16,717 nucleotides of DNA, taken from the NCBI GenBank assembly GCA_934525405.1, contig CAKSZF010000029.1, positions 1 through 16,717 on the forward strand, read 5' to 3'. The notes under the pieces are model-generated. The model ran no database searches. It was not told the origin of the DNA and saw nothing but the letters and a program-made list of their open reading frames with translations. Below are positions 13,175 through 16,717 of this stretch, in pieces. A program made the position numbers and the translations under genes. This DNA is from an uncultured Faecalibacterium sp. Lineage in GTDB: Bacteria > Bacillota > Clostridia > Oscillospirales > Ruminococcaceae. How positions within the stretch are numbered: the stretch's first letter is position 1; the number at the start of each line of letters is the position of its first letter.

Positions 13175-15451
13175 ATGTTGGATATGATCAAATGCAGCAC
13201 CGGCGGTGCGTACTATGCGCGCGGAGAGTGGGTGCCCGCAGACGGCAATGCACCCGCTGCACTGGCAGCAAAGGGCTTTGATGCCGCTGCCGTCGCCACG
13301 GCTAAGACCGGTACTATGGCCTACAATATTATGCAGGCACACAACACCAGCGGCGATGCCGAGAACCTGAAAATCAAGTTTGATGCCATGGCAAGCCATG
13401 ACATCACCTTTGTGGGCATTATCCAGACCGCCCGTGCTTCCGGGCTGGAAAAGTTCCCCATCCCTTATGTGCTCACCAACTGCCACAACAGCCTGTGCGC
13501 TGTGGGCGGCACCATCAACGAGGACGACCACCGCTTTGGCCTGTCCGCTGCCAAAAAGTACGGCGGCATCTTTGTGCCCCCGCACATGGCAGTCATCCAC
13601 CAGTATATGCGCGAGCGCTTTGCGGGCTGCGGCAAAATGATCCTTGGCTCGGACTCCCACACCCGCTACGGCGCACTGGGCACCATGGCCATCGGCGAGG
13701 GCGGCGGCGAACTGGCAAAGCAGCTGCTGGGCCGCACCTACGATGTTGCCCGCCCGGGCGTGGTGGCCATCTACCTGACCGGCAGTCTGCCGGCGGGCTG
13801 CGGCCCCCACGATGTAGCCATTGCCCTTGTGGGCAAGCTGTTCAAGAGCGGCTACGTCAAGAACAAGGTCATGGAGTTCGTGGGCCCCGGCATTGCCTCC
13901 CTGCGGCAGGATACCCGCAACGCCATTGATGCCATGACCACCGAGACCACCTGCCTGTCCTCCATCTGGGAGACCGACGAAGTCACCCAGCGTTTTCTGG
14001 CCGTGCATGGCCGTGCAGCGGACTACAAAAAGCTGGCACCGGCAGACCTTGCCTACTACGACGGCGTGGTGGAGGTGGATCTTTCTGCCATCCGTCCCAT
14101 GATCGCCCTGCCCATGCACCCCTCCAACGCCTTTACCATTGAGGAGCTGAACGCAAACCTGGAGGACATCCTCCACGCCTGCGAGCAAGATGTACAGAAG
14201 CTGATCGGCCGCAAGGATGTGCAGCTGGACCTGTGCAGCAAGATCGAGAACGGCAAGCTGCGTGTGGATCAGGGCGTTATTGCAGGCTGTGCAGGCGGTC
14301 TGTACGACAGCATCTACGAGGCTGCTTCCATCCTCAAGGGTCATACCGGCGGCTGCGGCGACTACGCCCTGAGCGTTTACCCCGGCAGCCAGCCCATCAT
14401 GATGGAACTGGTGCGCACCGGCGTCATCGGCGAGTTGATGGCCAGCGGCGCTACCATCCGCACCGCCTTCTGCGGCCCCTGCTTTGGTGCAGGCGATGTG
14501 CCCGCCAACGGCGCACTATCCATCCGCCACACCACCCGCAACTTCCCCAGCCGCGAGGGCTCCAAGCCCGGCAGCGGCCAGCTGTCCGGTGTGGCACTGA
14601 TGGATGCCCGCAGCATTGCAGCCACCACCGCAAACGGCGGCATCCTGACCCCTGCCACCGACATTGACTACGATCCCACCGTGCCGGAGTACCAGTACGA
14701 TGCTTCCAGCTACGACACCCGCGTGTATCAGGGCTTTGGCAAGGGCGATTACGACGCCCTGCTCAAGTTCGGCCCCAATATCAAGGACTGGCCGGAGATC
14801 GCACCGCTGGGCGACAACCTGCTGCTGAAGGTGGCTTCTTATATCACCGACCCCGTTACCACCACCGATGAGCTGATCCCCTCCGGCGAGACCTCTTCTT
14901 ACCGCTCTAATCCGCTGGGTCTGGCCGAGTTCACCCTCAGCCGCAAGGACCCGGAGTATGTGGGCCGCGCCAAGGCCGTGCAGGCCGAGGACGCCGCCCG
15001 CCGCGCCGGTGCAGGGGACGCCGCCCTGCTGGCAAAGGTGAACGCCGTGCCCGGCTGCGAGCAGCTGAACTGGAACGATATCCAGATCGCCTCTACCATC
15101 TTTGCCGTCAAGCCCGGCGACGGCTCTGCCCGCGAGCAGGCCGCCAGCTGCCAGCGTGTGCTGGGTGCCGGTGCCAATATCGTTACCGAGTACGCCACCA
15201 AGCGTTACCGCTCCAACCTGATCAACTGGGGCATGTTGCCCCTGCAGCTGGCAGGTGCCACTCCCTTTGGTCTGGGGGACTATGTGCTCATCCCCAATGT
15301 GCGGGAAGCACTCAAGGGCGACCTGCAGAACATCAAGGCCTACGTTCTGGGCGATACCGTCAAGGAGTTCGAGTTGTACATGGCTCCGCTCACCACCGAC
15401 GAGCGCCAGATCCTGGCCGACGGCTGCCTGATCAATTTCTATAAGCACTAA
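13175..15451 (+). CDS. Aconitase-superfamily hydratase (YbhJ-like), iron-sulfur enzyme
   Basis: The 758-residue protein follows the aconitase plan and resembles the E. coli YbhJ class of uncharacterised hydratases. Three cysteines fit the 4Fe-4S ligands: Cys372 in VIAGCAGG, and Cys433 and Cys436 in [22 protein letters not shown] matches the catalytic Asp-His region, and RNFPSREGS matches the substrate-binding loop. The C-terminal swivel domain has GSAREQAA, where Ser651 and Arg653 match the catalytic Ser and Arg. Its substrate is unknown; ordinary citrate aconitases differ in several of these loops. ATG 13175 has GAGAGG 9 bases before it; an ATG at 13124 lies in the leader hairpin. The PHP gene follows after 14 bases. 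Confidence 0.9.
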   Translation: MLDMIKCSTGGAYYARGEWVPADGNAPAALAAKGFDAAAVATAKTGTMAYNIMQAHNTSGDAENLKIKFDAMASHDITFVGIIQTARASGLEKFPIPYVLTNCHNSLCAVGGTINEDDHRFGLSAAKKYGGIFVPPHMAVIHQYMRERFAGCGKMILGSDSHTRYGALGTMAIGEGGGELAKQLLGRTYDVARPGVVAIYLTGSLPAGCGPHDVAIALVGKLFKSGYVKNKVMEFVGPGIASLRQDTRNAIDAMTTETTCLSSIWETDEVTQRFLAVHGRAADYKKLAPADLAYYDGVVEVDLSAIRPMIALPMHPSNAFTIEELNANLEDILHACEQDVQKLIGRKDVQLDLCSKIENGKLRVDQGVIAGCAGGLYDSIYEAASILKGHTGGCGDYALSVYPGSQPIMMELVRTGVIGELMASGATIRTAFCGPCFGAGDVPANGALSIRHTTRNFPSREGSKPGSGQLSGVALMDARSIAATTANGGILTPATDIDYDPTVPEYQYDASSYDTRVYQGFGKGDYDALLKFGPNIKDWPEIAPLGDNLLLKVASYITDPVTTTDELIPSGETSSYRSNPLGLAEFTLSRKDPEYVGRAKAVQAEDAARRAGAGDAALLAKVNAVPGCEQLNWNDIQIASTIFAVKPGDGSAREQAASCQRVLGAGANIVTEYATKRYRSNLINWGMLPLQLAGATPFGLGDYVLIPNVREALKGDLQNIKAYVLGDTVKEFELYMAPLTTDERQILADGCLINFYKH

Positions 15452-15465
15452 GGAAGTAACCCGCT

Positions 15466-16326
15466 ATGTCCTGTGACCTGCATATCCATTCCACCTGCTC
15501 CGACGGGGCTGTGCCCATCGAGCGGCTGGCACCCATCGCCGCCCGCACCGGACTGCACGCCATCGCTCTTTCGGATCACGACACTCTGCTCAGCGCACAG
15601 TACGCCTATGCCCACACCGGGCAGGACGGGGTAGAGCTGATTCCCGCCGTAGAGCTGACCGGCTACGACTTTGAGCGGCAGCACCGGGTGCACCTGCTGT
15701 GCTACTACCCGGACGTTGACTGCCCGGCACTGCGGGAGCACTGCGCCATCATGAAAGAGCGCCGCAACGCCTGCGCTTTGCAGAGCGCAAAGGAGCTGGA
15801 GCAGCTGTACCCGCAGTTTACCACCGACCTTGCATGGGAGACCACCAAGGCCAGCGGAGTGCTGTTCAAAAGCGGGCTGATGCAGGCACTGGAACTGCTG
15901 GGCCTGACCGATGGCAGCATCTACGGCGAGACCTACCACAAGCTGTTCGGGTGGAACCCCCGGGGCATCGTGCTGCACTCGCCGGAGTATCTGCCGGTGC
16001 GGCAGGTGCTGGCTACCGCTAAAGCCAGCGGCGGCGCGGTGGTGTTTGCCCACCCCACGGTGTACAAAAGTATGCCCCTGCTGCGCGAACTGGCGGCAGA
16101 GGGTGCGGTGGATGGCATAGAGGTGTACCATCCCAGCAACAGCCCGGAGGACAGCGCCGAGTGCCTTGCTTTGTGCAAGCAGTACGGCCTTGTGGCGACC
16201 GCAGGTACGGACTTCCATGGCCGCAACCACAAGCACCCCCACCCCATCGGCACCTGTACCGCACCGGACGAAGCCGCAGCACAGCTGCGTGCCATCGCCG
16301 AAAAACGTAAAAGAGAGAGGACGTAA
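15466..16326 (+). CDS. PHP-domain metal-dependent phosphoesterase
   Basis: The 286-residue protein has the four PHP metal motifs: DLHIHSTCSDG (His6, His8, Asp13), SDHDT (Asp37, His38), Glu63 in AVELTG with His76, and late ligands His196 in FAHP and GTDFHG (Asp249, His251). This is the TrpH/YciV-like branch, whose members hydrolyse 3',5'-nucleoside bisphosphates or trim RNA 5' ends; which applies here cannot be told. No signal peptide is present, so it is cytoplasmic. ATG 15466 follows AAGGAAG by 9 bases. The next gene starts 5 bases after its stop, so the three genes are surely one operon. Confidence 0.92.
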   Translation: MSCDLHIHSTCSDGAVPIERLAPIAARTGLHAIALSDHDTLLSAQYAYAHTGQDGVELIPAVELTGYDFERQHRVHLLCYYPDVDCPALREHCAIMKERRNACALQSAKELEQLYPQFTTDLAWETTKASGVLFKSGLMQALELLGLTDGSIYGETYHKLFGWNPRGIVLHSPEYLPVRQVLATAKASGGAVVFAHPTVYKSMPLLRELAAEGAVDGIEVYHPSNSPEDSAECLALCKQYGLVATAGTDFHGRNHKHPHPIGTCTAPDEAAAQLRAIAEKRKRERT

Positions 16327-16331
16327 AGACT

Positions 16332-16595
16332 ATGAGCAAGGAATTTTCCTTCCCGAATAAGGGCACCTGCTCCAAGCAGACCAACTTTGTACTGAATGAT
16401 GACCACACCATTGCATCCATCGAGGTCATCGGCGGCTGCAATGGCAACCTGAAGGGTATCTGCCAGCTGCTTACTGGCATGAAGGCAGAGGACGCCATTG
16501 CCCGTCTGGACGGTACGCTGTGCGGCTTCCGCGGCACCAGCTGCCCGGACCAGATCGCCAAGAACCTGAAAAAGGCTCTGGAAGAGATGAACTAA
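16332..16595 (+). CDS. TSCPD domain-containing small protein (TIGR03905 type)
   Basis: The 87-residue protein carries the name-giving TSCPD motif (69-73) and a GGCNGNLKGI stretch, the layout of the TIGR03905 small-protein family. The TSCPD domain is also found at the C-terminus of some adenosylcobalamin ribonucleotide reductases. Cysteines 13, 36, 44, 64 and 71 are notable for so short a protein and could bind metal or nucleic acid, but the function is unknown. ATG 16332 has GAGAGAGG about 10 bases before it. It ends the hydratase-PHP operon. Confidence 0.9.
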   Translation: MSKEFSFPNKGTCSKQTNFVLNDDHTIASIEVIGGCNGNLKGICQLLTGMKAEDAIARLDGTLCGFRGTSCPDQIAKNLKKALEEMN

Positions 16596-16604
16596 AATCC
16601 ACCG

Positions 16605-16643
16605 GAGAGCCGCTGCACAGAACCTTGTGCGGCGGCTCTCTTT
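16605..16643 (+). terminator. Intrinsic terminator after the TSCPD gene
   Basis: A 14-bp stem, 16605-16618 with 16627-16640 (one G-U pair), has an 8-base loop and a short TTT tail. It closes the hydratase operon. Confidence 0.85.
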
Positions 16644-16654
16644 CATATAGAAAA

Positions 16655-16673
16655 CCACAAGCTATGCTTGTGG
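16655..16673. repeat. Perfect hairpin in the gene-free right edge
   Basis: CCACAAGC-TAT-GCTTGTGG is an 8-bp perfect stem with a three-base loop, 12 bases after the terminator. It lacks a T run. The remaining bases to 16717 contain no gene. Such short hairpins occur at ends of IS200/IS605-type elements and in dispersed repeats, but the window stops before this can be tested. Confidence 0.5.
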
Positions 16674-16717
16674 AAGAATAGAGCCGTAGCGTTGAAACGG
16701 TAGAAAAAGAACCTCCT

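Noticed and set aside
13064..14344. A 426-codon minus-strand frame opposite the hydratase
   Set aside because: It is antisense to conserved aconitase motifs and resembles no family; again an effect of codon bias.
1..16717. CRISPR arrays, prophage genes, toxin-antitoxin pairs, defence islands and known riboswitches
   Set aside because: None was found by reading both strands; the long intergenic gaps are explained by promoters, terminators and RNA genes.

Overview
The window looks like chromosomal core sequence from a GC-rich, low-branching Firmicute of the Oscillospiraceae, most like Faecalibacterium. This is inferred from the GC-rich coding style, strong Shine-Dalgarno sites, the Bacillota order SRP RNA-dnaX-ybaB-recR, and a pta tail. 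No database search was possible, so the genus is a guess. Every gene of substance reads as intact. I see no CRISPR array, prophage or complete insertion sequence.

Region 1 (1-3316): the last codons of pta and its terminator, then an SRP RNA with its own promoter, then dnaX, ybaB and recR as a tight replication and repair operon. Region 2 (3317-4363): the trans-translation pair smpB and ssrA (tmRNA), closed by a 16-bp bidirectional terminator. The tmRNA-encoded tag reads as ADNNNYQLLAA once the charging alanine is included. Region 3 (4388-6101): a DUF1836 regulator-like gene on the minus strand and a DegV fatty-acid-binding gene on the plus strand. They diverge from two near-consensus promoters whose -35 boxes lie about 40 bp apart.

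Region 4 (6138-8908): a three-membrane-segment cardiolipin synthase followed by a lipoprotein built from two copies of one unit. Region 5 (8926-11460): a polar amino acid ABC importer (lipoprotein binding protein, permease, ATPase) with dyad sites around its promoter. Region 6 (11516-13012): a MATE efflux gene whose promoter is followed at once by an intrinsic terminator, as in an attenuated leader. Region 7 (13050-16643): an operon of an aconitase-superfamily hydratase, a PHP-domain phosphoesterase and a small TSCPD protein, closed by a strong terminator. The last 74 bases hold no gene but carry a perfect 8-bp hairpin that may belong to a repeated or mobile element.

Most promoters here follow one pattern, TTGnnn-16/17-TAnnnT, and several have an extended -10 TGn. 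The most unusual features are the MATE leader, the divergent DUF1836/DegV control region, the duplicated lipoprotein, and the hydratase-PHP-TSCPD operon of unknown pathway. I found no clearly new multi-gene system.
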